The notes: generated by a model from the letters alone, not told the origin. Counted from the stretch's first letter, positions 26,301-35,043 are shown. The stretch is 64,000 bases of DNA from Chryseobacterium angstadtii (GCF_001045465.1 NZ_LFND01000003.1:248001-312000); one strand, 5' to 3'. Made by a program: numbers and translations.

Positions 26301-27322
26301 TTGAACAAACCAACTGCAGGCTGATCAGTTTAAGCACCCCAAAGCAGATAGAACAAATTGCTGAAATTGCTTTAAAAGAAATACTGACCACTGATAAACC
26401 GTCAGAAGTGATTTATAAAAACGATCAGCGCCACAAAGTAGATATTATTCCTTCACCATTATCTACCAGTCTTCAGGAAGCACATATCCAATTGGACAGG
26501 AAATCAGTAGTATTGGTACTCGGAGGCGGACAGGGAATTACGTCTGAGCTTGTTAAACATATGTCAGAAGCTTATCCGTGTACTTACATTCTTGTCGGAA
26601 GATCAGCAGATCCCCGGGATGAGGTCTCTGAGCAGGAACTGGAAAGCATGAAAACCAAAGAAGAAATCAGAAGCTATCTGATTAAAACCGGAAGATTTAC
26701 TTCACCTGCCGAAATAGAGAAAGCCACGGTAAGAAGATTCAAAAACAATCAGATCCTGCGCACAATCCGTGATATGGAAAGATTGGGAAGTACCGTAGTG
26801 TATCAGTCTTTAGACCTTTGTGATGAGAACGGGCTATCTGACCTGATCAACAGTATTTACGAACAGTACGGACATTTGGACGGCGTAATCCATGGAGCTG
26901 GTCTTTTGGAAGACAAACTTTTCAGACAGAAGACTTCCAGCTCATTTGAACGCGTTTTTGATACCAAAGTTAAGCCGCTTCGTGTACTGGCAGAACAGCT
27001 TCGTCCGGATTGCCAGTTTGTAGTTCTGTTTTCAAGCATCGCTTCGGTATACGGAAATAAAGGACAAACTGATTACGCGGCAGCCAACTCCGTTTTAGAC
27101 GATTATGCCAAAGCGTTAAACAAAAAATTAAAAGGAAAAGTAATTTCCATCAACTGGGGACCGTGGAAAGGAGCAGGAATGGTTTCTTCAACTCTCGAAA
27201 CAGAATACGAGCGCAGAGGAATTTCTCTGATTCCATTGGATCAGGGGAAAGAAATTTTTCTTAATGAAATAAAATACGGGACAGAAAGCCAGGTGCTCAT
27301 CATGTCAGGAAACAACTGGTAA
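20336..27322 (+). CDS. Iterative PKS/secondary-lipid synthase, subunit 1: NPD-NPD(ER)-KS-AT-ACP-ACP-KR
   Basis: A 2328-residue multidomain synthase (ATG at 20336 chosen; an in-frame GTG at 20273 would add 21 residues with no conserved content). Domains in order: a degenerate nitronate-monooxygenase-like barrel (about 1-235; GNEAAGLVG lacks the His), a complete PfaD-like enoyl reductase (about 285-600; ECGGHVGP near 420), ketosynthase (about 640-1070; Cys832, His967, His1007), acyltransferase (about 1180-1480; FPGQGSQ, Ser1275 in GHSYG), two tandem ACPs with phosphopantetheine sites Ser1686 and Ser1797 (both in LSIDSIKR), and ketoreductase (about 2055-2328; GGGQGITSEL, Tyr2247, Asn2251). There is no DH here; it is on subunit 2. 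The layout resembles PUFA-synthase-type secondary lipid synthases with the reductase moved to the N-terminus. First gene of the operon. Confidence 0.9.
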   Translation: MKNLTIIGLTPFEKPDANLVHQLHKSGAFPVLSLGRDVNAAQETVNQLDQIDIPSYGICLSDEKPESLQISEKVKLAILPFGVSLSMAVHVDTIYQVSSLEQAVQAEQSGAAGIIIKGNEAAGLVGYESTFVLFQRIIKEIQTIPVWVQGGVGLHTAAAVKALGAAGVVLDSQLALFPESSVPQEIKDLCSKLNGTETKIIAGHRVLVRPNSPALPENITAEELTEYFKDFDLQKSYVPMGQDISLAVDLYEDFRNLKKMVFGFREAMYGHLKQAKALKVISEDNAMAKHLGLRYPIAQGPMTRVSDVPQFANAVADAGALPFVALSLLKGEQAKSLVMETKKLAGEKTWGVGILGFAPQELREEQASYILEAKPPVVLIAGGRPAQAKVFEKAGITTFLHVPSPALLDIFLKEGATNFIFEGRECGGHVGPLSSMVLWEKQIERILKEEHPEKISVFFAGGIHNAFSTAFVSIMAASLTARGVKVGVLIGTAYLYTEEAVLTGAIKEEFQVQAMQAKDTVLLETAPGHETRCLNTAFAQHFTAEKNKLLAAGIDKKQIWEQLENLNVGRLRIAAKGVDRRGNQLVDIPKNEQLDLGMYMIGQVATMQNRVISLAALHQNVSTDNYSYIEQAALPEEPVSTEKPLDIAIVGMECIFPGAKNLDEYWRNIVLGRDSVTEVPDERWNKELYYHPDSDGPDVSHSKWGGFIPKIDFDPLAFGIPPQSLAAIEPTQLLTLLVAKRAMEDAGYGEKNINRENTSVIIGAEGGNDLANSYSFRGYYKQVFGELHEEVKEAFPHTTEDSFPGILANVIAGRITNRLDLGGRNFTVDAACASSLAAIDLACQELVLGKSDMVLAGGADLHNGINDYLMFSSTHALSRKGRCATFDSEADGIALGEGIAILVLKRYEDAVKDGDRIYSVIKGVGGSSDGKALGLTAPRKIGQVRALERAYTQAGISPAAVGLIEAHGTGTVVGDKTELSALTNLFSRSGATPGQTHLGSVKTQIGHTKCAAGLAGLIKASLAVYHGVKPPTLHLQQPNAYYNAQTSPFAFYAESGLWGEKNRYAGISAFGFGGTNFHTVIANHPKEDDSAVLQSWPSELFVFRGNTYEEAKNQLIQIKSLLEVNGDIPLKDMAYSLAVGSEKPIQLSIVADTSEHLMMNIELALSGIESKDTFTVNKKEGKVAFLFPGQGSQRINMARDLFVAFPDLRNLIKDHPELEKVVFPSVTFDEASLKKQKETIKDTRLAQPILGIVDLALAQLLRSLGIVPDMLAGHSYGELPALCFAGVFGEEKLVELSTRRAHAILDSVEGGDPGSMVAVSTTRELLQPVLDKVEGCYPVNYNAPTQCVVAGSTEAIDRLMEILKQERISAKKLEVACAFHSPLLAKSKELYDVVLKDIPFGKMQIPVWSNTTAAIYPSETSEIKERLTDHLVQPVRFVEELQAMYNDGARIFIEVGPGKVLTGLTKSCLEKDQLSLYVEDSNRNKLSHLLTMLAQYLGTGRSFTIEKLFEGRNAKLVDFSQPELYKKSPAIWRVNGQTAHPTTGTLPANGALPILNPIPMNNFTNNHQAPATEHQPAERMLQEYLNTMKQLIQAQRDVMLSFLGQNPQISPSPVYTPSVPAPANDRVVTIPVQAAVQQKTAVIPVKEAPVKDIKTLLLQVVSDKTGYPHEMLGMEMDLEADLSIDSIKRVEIIGTLRSELGTLAGDHANEDTVMEQLAGIKTLNGLVSWLTEYTGTKTTSEKTGTTETTVSKPQNQTVFSLQELQTAILDIVSEKTGYPKEMLGLDLDLEADLSIDSIKRMEIIGDLKTKIGFGQDLEQADDLMEKLAAIKTLNGLASWINEMSGNTTSEPVQNLLSRLRFDLTPTDASPVQNTEILQGKRFAITQDDNKATSAIKSELEKHGAIAELIDINRDLADFDGLIILDLFSSSVKHNIIDHVDLIKKMDLDKAQWIYLISDIPAHVQELTDTTLLRHYKGHPGLFKSLAREFEQTNCRLISLSTPKQIEQIAEIALKEILTTDKPSEVIYKNDQRHKVDIIPSPLSTSLQEAHIQLDRKSVVLVLGGGQGITSELVKHMSEAYPCTYILVGRSADPRDEVSEQELESMKTKEEIRSYLIKTGRFTSPAEIEKATVRRFKNNQILRTIRDMERLGSTVVYQSLDLCDENGLSDLINSIYEQYGHLDGVIHGAGLLEDKLFRQKTSSSFERVFDTKVKPLRVLAEQLRPDCQFVVLFSSIASVYGNKGQTDYAAANSVLDDYAKALNKKLKGKVISINWGPWKGAGMVSSTLETEYERRGISLIPLDQGKEIFLNEIKYGTESQVLIMSGNNW

Positions 27323-27331
27323 CCTCTGCAT

Positions 27332-30300
27332 ATGATAGATATGAAAAAAACAGATGTTGCAATTATTGGTCTTTCCTGTGTCTTTCCCGGGGCACAGGAT
27401 GCCAACACTTTCTGGCAGAATATTGTCAGTAAAGTAGATTCTACCCAGGCCGTTCCTGCGGACAGGATTGATCCTGTTCATTTCAGCGATGCAACCCATC
27501 CTGTTGACAGATTTTACTGTAAACGCGGCGGATTTATCTCTGATTATGAATTTAATCCTACAGCATTCGGAATCTTACCGCTGGCTGTAGAAGGGACGGA
27601 ACCGGATCATTTATTAACCCTTGATCTCGTGCAGAAAGCGCTGGAAGACGCCGGAATATTCGAAAAAAATATGTCGCTTGAAAAGACCGGGATCATTATC
27701 GGAAAAGGAAATTATACAGGACCGGGAGCAACCCGTGCCATTGAAATTGTGCGTACAGGCGAGCAGATTTCCTCATTGCTTCAGGAACTTTTACCCCAGG
27801 TATCTTCAGCAGATATCGAAAAGGTGAAACATGCTTTCCAGGAACGCAAAGGACGTTTTGCAGCAGATACGGCTATGGGACTCATTCCCAATCTTGTGGC
27901 TTCTCTGGTTGCGAACCGGTTCAATCTCGGAGGAGCAGCCTTTACGGTAGATGCTGCCTGTGCCAGTGCTTTGCTGGCTGTAGATCATGCTGTTCAGGAA
28001 CTTAACAGAGGCCGTTGTGATATGGTGATTGCAGGAGGAGTTCATACCGGACAGAATGCTGCGTTCTGGAGTATTTTTGCCCAGCTGGGAGCTTTATCGC
28101 GTCAGCAACAGATTAAACCGTTCAGCGCTGATGCCGATGGATTGTTAATTGGGGAAGGCTGTGGTTTCGTCGTATTAAAACGATTGGAAGATGCGGTGCG
28201 CGATCAGGATAAAATCTATGCTGTAATTAAAGGAGTAGGCGTGAGCAGCGACGGAAACGGAACCAGCGTAATGAGTCCTTCCGTAAAAGGTCAGCTGAAA
28301 GCCTTAGAACAGGCATGGACCAATGCAGATCTGGATAAAAACCGGATTGGCTATCTTGAAGCCCACGGAACAGGAACACCGCTTGGTGATAAAACAGAAC
28401 TTCAGACCCTGGCTCAGTTTTTCGGAAAAGAAGAAACAGCTTCGGCTGCAGGCATCGGATCCGTGAAATCCAATATAGGACATGCTATGCCTGCTGCAGG
28501 AATTGCAGGTCTGATTAAGACTTGCCTGGCATTATACCACGATACATTACCTCCAACATTATACTGTGAAAATCCGGTTTCGGATATGCAGAATACCCGA
28601 TTTTTACCTGTACAGGAACCGAAAAGCTGGTCAAAAACAGGTCTGCCGAAAGTAGCAGCAGTCAATGCCTTCGGATTCGGAGGAATCAATGCGCATGTCG
28701 TATTGGAAGGCTATGATGTGCCTAAAAAAGATCCGGTTCTATTGTTGGCAAGACCAACTCATGAAGAACTGCTTTCTGCCCTGAAAAATAAAGAAACCAG
28801 ACTGGGAGAGGGCGATTACCGTATTGCTTTATTCGATCCTACCCCTGAAAGAATTGAAAAAGCCATTAAAATTGTGGCTAAAAATAATCCGTGGCGCAAT
28901 AAGCAAGATATCTGGTACACCAATACTCCTCTGTTAAAAGACGGAGGAAAAGTCGCTTTCGTATTTCCAGGTTTGGATGGTCTGGCGAAAGGCGAAGTGG
29001 AAAGCGTCAGCCGTTATTTTGGATTAACAGAACCTATCCAAACGGAAGGAGAAGGTTTATTAACCGATGCATTGGGAATTTTCAACAAATGCAGCATCCT
29101 GGATCACGCCCTGAAAAAACTGGATATTGTTCCTGATATGAATGCAGGACACAGTCTGGGAGAGTGGCTGGCGGGATATTCATCTGAATTGGCGGAAGTA
29201 AACTCCGTAAAAGCATTAATTGATGTTCTGAATCCCGAAACTTTTGAATTAAAAGACTCCAGATTCATTGCAATCGGAGCCGGAATAGATACAGTGACTC
29301 CATTTATAGAACAGATTTCTGATCTTTATGTGTCTAATGATAACTGCCCGAATCAGGTCATTCTCTGTGGAAGCAATGCTGCACTGGATGAATTGGTACC
29401 ATTGTTAAAATCAAAACAGATATTTCACCAGATATTGCCGTTCCAGTCCGGATTTCATTCTCCTTTTATTGCAGATAAACTGGACGTGATTTTAGCAGGA
29501 ATGGAAAAGGCAAAATTTCAGAAAACCAAAATTCCATTGTGGTCTGCAACGACACTGGAGCCTTATCCCGCAGATCAGGAAGCCATCAGAAAACTAAGTG
29601 CGGAGCACCTCGTTCAGCCGGTTCGCTTCCGTGAACTGACGGACAAACTGTATGACGAAGGGGCCCGATTTTTTATCCAGATCGGCACCGGAGGACTGAT
29701 CGGGTTTATAGATGATACTTTGAAAGGAAAAGCGTTCAGTACCATCGCTTCCAGTGTTCCTACCCGTTCTGCGCTGGCTCAGCTGCAGCGTGTGGTAGCA
29801 GCATTATTTGTAGAAGGAAAAACGGTGGCCCTTGACTTCCTTGAAATACAGCGACATGTAGAAAAGCCCGCCAGAAAAGGGATGAAACTGGAATTAGGTT
29901 CTCCTATTATCAGAGATTTTAAAGAAATTAAAGCTTTAGCCCAATCTTTCAGTACACAAAAACAAACCTCTGTTTCTGCTACGGTAGCTAAGACGGGACA
30001 TCCTCTTGTACAGGCATTCCAGGAAAATATCACCGATATGATCCGTATGCAGGAAGAAGTACTGACCCTGTTTCAGAACCGCCCGGAAATTACTATTCCA
30101 AAACCGGTAGCGGCCCAGGTTCCTGTAAGCACCAGTTTTTCTGGACTGCTGCATGTGAATTTGGAGACGCATCCTTATCTTATTGATCACAGTCTTTTGA
30201 GACAACCCAAAGGATGGGCAGAGGTTGCAGATATGGAACCTGTGATTCCGATGACCATGATTTTTGAACAGCTGGCAGAAATAGCACAGGCAGAAATCTC

Positions 30301-31573
30301 CGGAACGAGGGTTCATAAAATAATGAATGTAAGTGTTTTTCAGTGGATGAACGTGGCAAAACCTTTTGAAAAAACAGTAAAAGGTGAATGGAAATCACCT
30401 TACCACGCTTATCTGGATATTGAAAATTTTGCGAATGCAGAAGTTCTGTTAGCCCTGTCAGCACCTGTGGCCCCTGACTTTAATCTTTCGGTAGGAGATC
30501 TTTTACCGATTGAAAGAACACCGGAGGAGATTTATGAACAGCATATGTTTCATGGTGAACAGTATCAGGGAATTACAGAGGTTTCTAAAGTAGGAACAAA
30601 AGGAATTGTCGGGAAAATAAAAGGAAACGGCGGAAAAGGTTCTTTGCTGGATAATGCCGGACAGCTGTTTGGATTGTGGCTGCAGCTAACCCTGACGAAA
30701 GACCGCATTGCCTTTCCCGTGAAAATAAGAGATATCGAGTTTTTCGGAGATATGGATGATCAGGACGGTCTTTTTGAATGCACCTGCATCTTAACGGAAC
30801 TCAACGATGAATTTGCCATTGCAGATATTATCCTGCAGAGAGACGGAAAAGTCTGGTGCGCTATTACAGGCTGGCAGAACCGCCGTCTGGAAATTGATCA
30901 GCCTTTATGGAATGTTTCTATGTCGCCATTGCATAACCGCCTTTCAGAGGAAATTGCTCCGGAAGTATTTTTCTTTCATCAGGCGTATACAAGAGTGGCT
31001 TCCTGGGATTTTATTCTTAAAAGATACTTTAATCAGACGGAAAAGAAACACCATCAGCAGCTTTTGCCCAACAAGAGAAAAGAATGGATGGTAAGCCGTG
31101 TCGCGGTGAAAGATGCCGTACGAAATTTGCTTCGCGAAAAGAAAAATCATCCGTGTTATCCCATCACTTTTGAAATAGGGAAGGATGAGGTCGGAAAACC
31201 TTATCTCATTGGAGATGTTACGGAGGATATTCATGTTTCTCTGGCTCATAAAGGAAAAGATGCGGTGGGAATTGCAAGACTTGGCGGTTCTGTGGGAATT
31301 GATATGGAAACCATTGAAGAACGGAGCTCCGGCTTTTATGATCTCGTATTTACCGATGCCGAATTGGCTTTATTAAAAGACAGAGATCAGGCAGAATGGA
31401 CTACACGATTCTGGACAGCCAAAGAAGCATACGCAAAATTCCTGGGAACAGGACTGAAGGGAAATCCAAAAACCTTCGAAATTGAACATATTGAAGGCGA
31501 TCACCTGTGGATTCGCCAGACTGAAATAAAAACAATTAAACATAAAAATTATATTATCGGATGGACACTATAA
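27332..31573 (+). CDS. Iterative PKS/secondary-lipid synthase, subunit 2: KS-AT-DH-PPTase
   Basis: A 1413-residue partner subunit, 9 bp after subunit 1 (a second ATG three codons in is equally possible). The ketosynthase (about 8-450) keeps Cys210, His345 and His384, so it is an active KS and not a chain-length-factor copy. The acyltransferase (about 535-820) has Ser608 in GHSLG and GFHSP, but its N-terminal motif reads FPGLDGL and lacks GQGSQ. A double hot-dog dehydratase follows (about 935-1210; His947/His953 region and Asp1107-N-A-G-Gln1111). The C-terminus is an Sfp-type phosphopantetheinyl transferase (about 1250-1413; Asp1324-M-Glu1326, Lys1364-Glu1365), able to charge the ACPs of this system, much as enediyne synthases carry their own PPTase. 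Stop overlaps the next start by 13 bp. Confidence 0.9.
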   Translation: MIDMKKTDVAIIGLSCVFPGAQDANTFWQNIVSKVDSTQAVPADRIDPVHFSDATHPVDRFYCKRGGFISDYEFNPTAFGILPLAVEGTEPDHLLTLDLVQKALEDAGIFEKNMSLEKTGIIIGKGNYTGPGATRAIEIVRTGEQISSLLQELLPQVSSADIEKVKHAFQERKGRFAADTAMGLIPNLVASLVANRFNLGGAAFTVDAACASALLAVDHAVQELNRGRCDMVIAGGVHTGQNAAFWSIFAQLGALSRQQQIKPFSADADGLLIGEGCGFVVLKRLEDAVRDQDKIYAVIKGVGVSSDGNGTSVMSPSVKGQLKALEQAWTNADLDKNRIGYLEAHGTGTPLGDKTELQTLAQFFGKEETASAAGIGSVKSNIGHAMPAAGIAGLIKTCLALYHDTLPPTLYCENPVSDMQNTRFLPVQEPKSWSKTGLPKVAAVNAFGFGGINAHVVLEGYDVPKKDPVLLLARPTHEELLSALKNKETRLGEGDYRIALFDPTPERIEKAIKIVAKNNPWRNKQDIWYTNTPLLKDGGKVAFVFPGLDGLAKGEVESVSRYFGLTEPIQTEGEGLLTDALGIFNKCSILDHALKKLDIVPDMNAGHSLGEWLAGYSSELAEVNSVKALIDVLNPETFELKDSRFIAIGAGIDTVTPFIEQISDLYVSNDNCPNQVILCGSNAALDELVPLLKSKQIFHQILPFQSGFHSPFIADKLDVILAGMEKAKFQKTKIPLWSATTLEPYPADQEAIRKLSAEHLVQPVRFRELTDKLYDEGARFFIQIGTGGLIGFIDDTLKGKAFSTIASSVPTRSALAQLQRVVAALFVEGKTVALDFLEIQRHVEKPARKGMKLELGSPIIRDFKEIKALAQSFSTQKQTSVSATVAKTGHPLVQAFQENITDMIRMQEEVLTLFQNRPEITIPKPVAAQVPVSTSFSGLLHVNLETHPYLIDHSLLRQPKGWAEVADMEPVIPMTMIFEQLAEIAQAEISGTRVHKIMNVSVFQWMNVAKPFEKTVKGEWKSPYHAYLDIENFANAEVLLALSAPVAPDFNLSVGDLLPIERTPEEIYEQHMFHGEQYQGITEVSKVGTKGIVGKIKGNGGKGSLLDNAGQLFGLWLQLTLTKDRIAFPVKIRDIEFFGDMDDQDGLFECTCILTELNDEFAIADIILQRDGKVWCAITGWQNRRLEIDQPLWNVSMSPLHNRLSEEIAPEVFFFHQAYTRVASWDFILKRYFNQTEKKHHQQLLPNKRKEWMVSRVAVKDAVRNLLREKKNHPCYPITFEIGKDEVGKPYLIGDVTEDIHVSLAHKGKDAVGIARLGGSVGIDMETIEERSSGFYDLVFTDAELALLKDRDQAEWTTRFWTAKEAYAKFLGTGLKGNPKTFEIEHIEGDHLWIRQTEIKTIKHKNYIIGWTL

Positions 31574-31860
31574 ACAACACTTTAAAACTGAATCACGAAG
31601 AACTGTTTACTCTTTTAAAAGGCTTTATTACGGAAGTGATAGGAGCAGAATTTGTAGAAGAAATGGATATCACGCCGGAAAGTTCATTCACTAAAGATCT
31701 TGAAATGGACAGCATAGAAATTGTTTCCTTTTCCGAAAAAATAAAAGCCCACTTCGGAGATCAGATTGATTTTACGGGATGGCTTTCTTCCATGGATCTG
31801 GACGAACTGATCAATCTTGACCTTCGTATGATCATCAATTATATCTACGAATGCCAATAA
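31561..31860 (+). CDS. Free-standing acyl carrier protein
   Basis: A 99-residue ACP. Ser51 in DLEMDSIEIVSF is the phosphopantetheine attachment site. Helix 1 (ELFTLLKGFITEVIGA) and the acidic stretch before the site are typical. The start lies inside the last codons of the synthase (13-bp overlap) and its end overlaps the hydrolase by 10 bp. A separate ACP beside two in-cis ACPs suggests it carries a starter or receives the finished chain for hand-over to the acyltransferases downstream. Confidence 0.88.
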   Translation: MDTINNTLKLNHEELFTLLKGFITEVIGAEFVEEMDITPESSFTKDLEMDSIEIVSFSEKIKAHFGDQIDFTGWLSSMDLDELINLDLRMIINYIYECQ

Positions 31861-32645
31861 TCACGGTTGACCATAGACAGGTTCATATTCAGGAACTCAA
31901 CAAAGGAGCTGAGCAGACCGTAGTACTTATTCACGGGATGTTCAGCAACCTCTCTATTTATTATTTCAATATAGCTCCCATTCTGGCTAAACACTATCAT
32001 GTAGTGATGTACGACCTGAAAAGCCACGGCATGAGCGAACGTTTTCCGGACGGCTATGATCTTGAAAGCATGTCTTCGGATCTGCTGGCTTTACTGGATC
32101 ATTTAAAGCTCGAAAAAGTACATCTTGCCGGATACAGCTTCGGTGGATTGATTGCGCTGAAAACCGCATTGAAGGCACCGGACCGCGTAGATCATCTGAT
32201 CGTTATAGAAGCACCCGATCCTCAGGATGAAAAAGCCCGTACTATTATTGATGAATACAGTAAAGAGTTCCTGGAACATTATGTGGCCAATTTTACGGAC
32301 ACTACCAAAGTGCAGATGGGTAAAAGGCAGATGGAGAAAAATCACCGGATGTACGAATTCCTGTTTGAAAAAACCAGTATCAAAGCAGATATGATCAGGG
32401 AAAAACACTTCCTGAGCAAAGCTCATTTATCAGAAATGAAGGTTCCTACATTACTACTTTACGGTGTGGAATCCAATTGTAAACCTACAGGCGAATGGCT
32501 GAATACGCAGATTGGTACCTCTGAACTGGAACTGATTTCCGGAGATCATAACATCCCGATCCAGGAACCTGTACAGATTGCGGAGACCGTAGCTTATTTT
32601 TTATCTCAATCATTATCAAAACCATTAACACAAAATCATGGCTAA
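31851..32645 (+). CDS. Alpha/beta hydrolase (possible chain-releasing thioesterase)
   Basis: A 264-residue alpha/beta hydrolase. VVLIHGMFSN forms the oxyanion strand-loop, Ser96 in AGYSFGG is the nucleophile, and the catalytic His is in SGDHNIP near residue 240. No signal peptide. Its place between the ACP and the glycosyltransferase, with overlaps on both sides, points to a job in release, editing or cyclisation of the ACP-bound chain. A role as thioesterase is inference, since the family also includes esterases and lactonases. Confidence 0.82.
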   Translation: MPIITVDHRQVHIQELNKGAEQTVVLIHGMFSNLSIYYFNIAPILAKHYHVVMYDLKSHGMSERFPDGYDLESMSSDLLALLDHLKLEKVHLAGYSFGGLIALKTALKAPDRVDHLIVIEAPDPQDEKARTIIDEYSKEFLEHYVANFTDTTKVQMGKRQMEKNHRMYEFLFEKTSIKADMIREKHFLSKAHLSEMKVPTLLLYGVESNCKPTGEWLNTQIGTSELELISGDHNIPIQEPVQIAETVAYFLSQSLSKPLTQNHG

Positions 32646-35037
32646 ATTTGTATTTGTTGTTCCACCATTAACAGGTCATGTCAATCCAACGCTGAGCATT
32701 GGCTCAGAATTATTGAACAGAGGGCATCAGGTGGCCTGGATCAGTCTTGACCAAAATTTAAATACTAAACTTCCTGCCGGAGGAGAACTTCTGTTGATTC
32801 AATATGACCAGACCGACGAAGAAAAACAGGAAAGCGAAAAATACCTCGATATTATTTCCAAAAAAGTAGTGTATGGAATCGACAGTGTTAAGTTTCTGTA
32901 CGAAGATGTACTGATTCCCCTGAACAGACACTGCTACAACGGAATTTTAAAATTACTGAAATCTTATCAGCCAGATCTTGTAATTGGCGATCATCAGCTG
33001 TTTGTGGCGGGTGTTGCTGCCAAAAAACTGGATCTTCCATACAGTACCACAGTGACGGCTCCGGCCGCCATTAAAATTATGGATGAACTTCCAAAAGTAC
33101 ATGAATGGGAAGTCGGAAAAATCATTGAACTGCAAAAAGAGTTGGGCGTAACAGAAAACCGTTCACTGGCTTCATCTGACCTTCTGACCTTAGTTTTAAC
33201 TTCCGGATATTTCTTTGGAGAAATGGAACTTCCTTCCCATTACAAATTCACGGGTCCTGTTCTCATGGAACGCCGCATCTCCTGTGAATTTGACTGGGAT
33301 CAATTTAAAAACAGGACAGGGAAAAAAATACTGGTCAGCATCGGAACTACCTTTGATCATGATCACAAGAAAGCCTTTTTCCAGAAGGTCGTGGATGCAT
33401 TTAAAGACGAAAACTTAACGGTCGTTGTCGTTTCAGATCCTCAGCTTTTTGAAAGCTGGCCTGACAATTTTATGGTCTATCAGCAGGTTCCGCAGCTGGA
33501 TTTGTTACCGCATCTGGATGGCGTGGTTTGTCATGGCGGTCACAATACCGTTTCCGAAGCCCTTTCACATGGTCTTCCGTTAGTCGTTATTCCGATTGCG
33601 TACGATCAGTCACATGTTGCAGGACGTGTTGTACGTACCGGAGCAGGTGAACGTCTTAATTTTAACAGATTTAAATCTCATCATTTGAACGAAGCAGTTC
33701 AAAATATTTTAAATAATTCAGAGTATAGAGAAGCGGCTGATACGGTTCGTCAATCTTTTGTTGAGGCAGGAGGTACGGCAACCGCTGCTGATCTACTCGA
33801 ACAGGCATTAATTCCTATGACAGAAAAACTAAAATCCGGATCTAAATTTTTATTCGTTGTTCCTCCGTTTTTCGGACATATCAGCCCTACACTGAGTGTT
33901 GGAGCCAGTCTGATTGCCAGAGGCCATGAAGTGAAGTGGTACGGAATCACTCCGGTAGACAGCAAACATATTCCGGAAGGCGGAAGCTATATTTATCCTG
34001 AAGAAGACCTTATCCCATATCAGGATGAAATCCAACGTATTTTAAAGAGACAGGATGACGGACCGTCATGCTCGGGACCCGAGGTGATGAAACTGGCTTT
34101 GGAAGAAACCTATGTTCCGTTTGCCAAGATGATGATGCCGGGACTGGACCGTTTGATGAGCACCTGGAAACCTGACGTTTTGGTGAACGACTGTATTGCG
34201 TTCGGAGGAGCACTTTTTGCCCATAAACATCATATTCCGTGTGTAACAACAACGCCTGTTCCTCCCGATGTAATGGGAGACAGCGAGAAAAATGCCCCTA
34301 AAATATGGGAATGGCAGCAGAATCTCATCAAGGATCTTCAAAAAGAAGTAGGAATTTCTGAGGAAGGAATTTTTATTCATTCCCATCAGCTGAATCTGGT
34401 ATTTACTTCACAAACCTTCGCCGGTTTTGAAACGGTTCCGCAGCATATGAGATTTGTAGGCCCGGTAAAAGGCCGTCCGAACAATACTCCTTTTGACTGG
34501 CAACGTCTGGAAGCGTCTACCCATCCGAAAATATTTGTGTCTTTGGGAACGCTGCTGGTAGATATCCGGAAAGCCTTCTTTGAAAAGGTGATTGCGGCAT
34601 TTGCAAACCAGCCTGTTACCATCGTAGCGGCGACACCTCCTGAGATATTTGATGAATGGCCGTCTAACTTCATTGTGAGCGGATTTGTCCCTCAATCTCA
34701 ACTGATGCCCCATATGGATATGGTGATCTGCCACGGAGGATTTAATACGGTAAATGATACCTTCTACAATGGTCTTCCTATGCTCATCACCCCGATTGCG
34801 TATGATCATTTTCATATTGCTAAATTAATTGAACAGGCAGGCTGCGGAATAAGCATCCGTTATAAGCGTCTACGGGCAGAAGCTCTTCGCGAAACAGTTT
34901 TTGAATTGTTGGAGAATCCGAAATACAGAAACGCGGCTCAGGAAGTAAAAGCCAACTTCATTAATGCAGGCGGGAACGATCGCGCTGTAGAACTGTTGGA
35001 AGGTTTTGTACGGCAAGAACAGACAACTTTAGTTTAA
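32638..35037 (+). CDS. Two tandem GT1 (MGT-like) glycosyltransferases fused in one polypeptide
   Basis: A 799-residue protein made of two complete UDP-glycosyltransferase modules of the macrolide glycosyltransferase type, about 1-398 and 402-799. The copies are in register: catalytic-site His14 (TGHVNP) corresponds to His414 (FGHISP), and the donor-site HGG at His299 (CHGGHNTVSEAL) to His699 (CHGGFNTVNDTF), each exactly 400 residues apart. The copies are clearly diverged. The second replaces the usual Glu/Ala of the donor motif by Asp/Thr, so donor or acceptor use may differ. It probably adds two sugars in turn to the polyketide or lipid product. Start overlaps the hydrolase by 8 bp; the next gene is 6 bp away. 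Confidence 0.88.
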   Translation: MAKFVFVVPPLTGHVNPTLSIGSELLNRGHQVAWISLDQNLNTKLPAGGELLLIQYDQTDEEKQESEKYLDIISKKVVYGIDSVKFLYEDVLIPLNRHCYNGILKLLKSYQPDLVIGDHQLFVAGVAAKKLDLPYSTTVTAPAAIKIMDELPKVHEWEVGKIIELQKELGVTENRSLASSDLLTLVLTSGYFFGEMELPSHYKFTGPVLMERRISCEFDWDQFKNRTGKKILVSIGTTFDHDHKKAFFQKVVDAFKDENLTVVVVSDPQLFESWPDNFMVYQQVPQLDLLPHLDGVVCHGGHNTVSEALSHGLPLVVIPIAYDQSHVAGRVVRTGAGERLNFNRFKSHHLNEAVQNILNNSEYREAADTVRQSFVEAGGTATAADLLEQALIPMTEKLKSGSKFLFVVPPFFGHISPTLSVGASLIARGHEVKWYGITPVDSKHIPEGGSYIYPEEDLIPYQDEIQRILKRQDDGPSCSGPEVMKLALEETYVPFAKMMMPGLDRLMSTWKPDVLVNDCIAFGGALFAHKHHIPCVTTTPVPPDVMGDSEKNAPKIWEWQQNLIKDLQKEVGISEEGIFIHSHQLNLVFTSQTFAGFETVPQHMRFVGPVKGRPNNTPFDWQRLEASTHPKIFVSLGTLLVDIRKAFFEKVIAAFANQPVTIVAATPPEIFDEWPSNFIVSGFVPQSQLMPHMDMVICHGGFNTVNDTFYNGLPMLITPIAYDHFHIAKLIEQAGCGISIRYKRLRAEALRETVFELLENPKYRNAAQEVKANFINAGGNDRAVELLEGFVRQEQTTLV

Positions 35038-35043
35038 GAATCT

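Noticed and set aside
20336..31573. Assignment as a true PUFA (EPA/DHA) synthase or flexirubin cluster
   Set aside because: Only two tandem ACPs, both KS active, ER inside subunit 1, no separate PfaB/PfaD, and no flexirubin genes such as ammonia-lyase or aryl polyene KS/CLF pairs.
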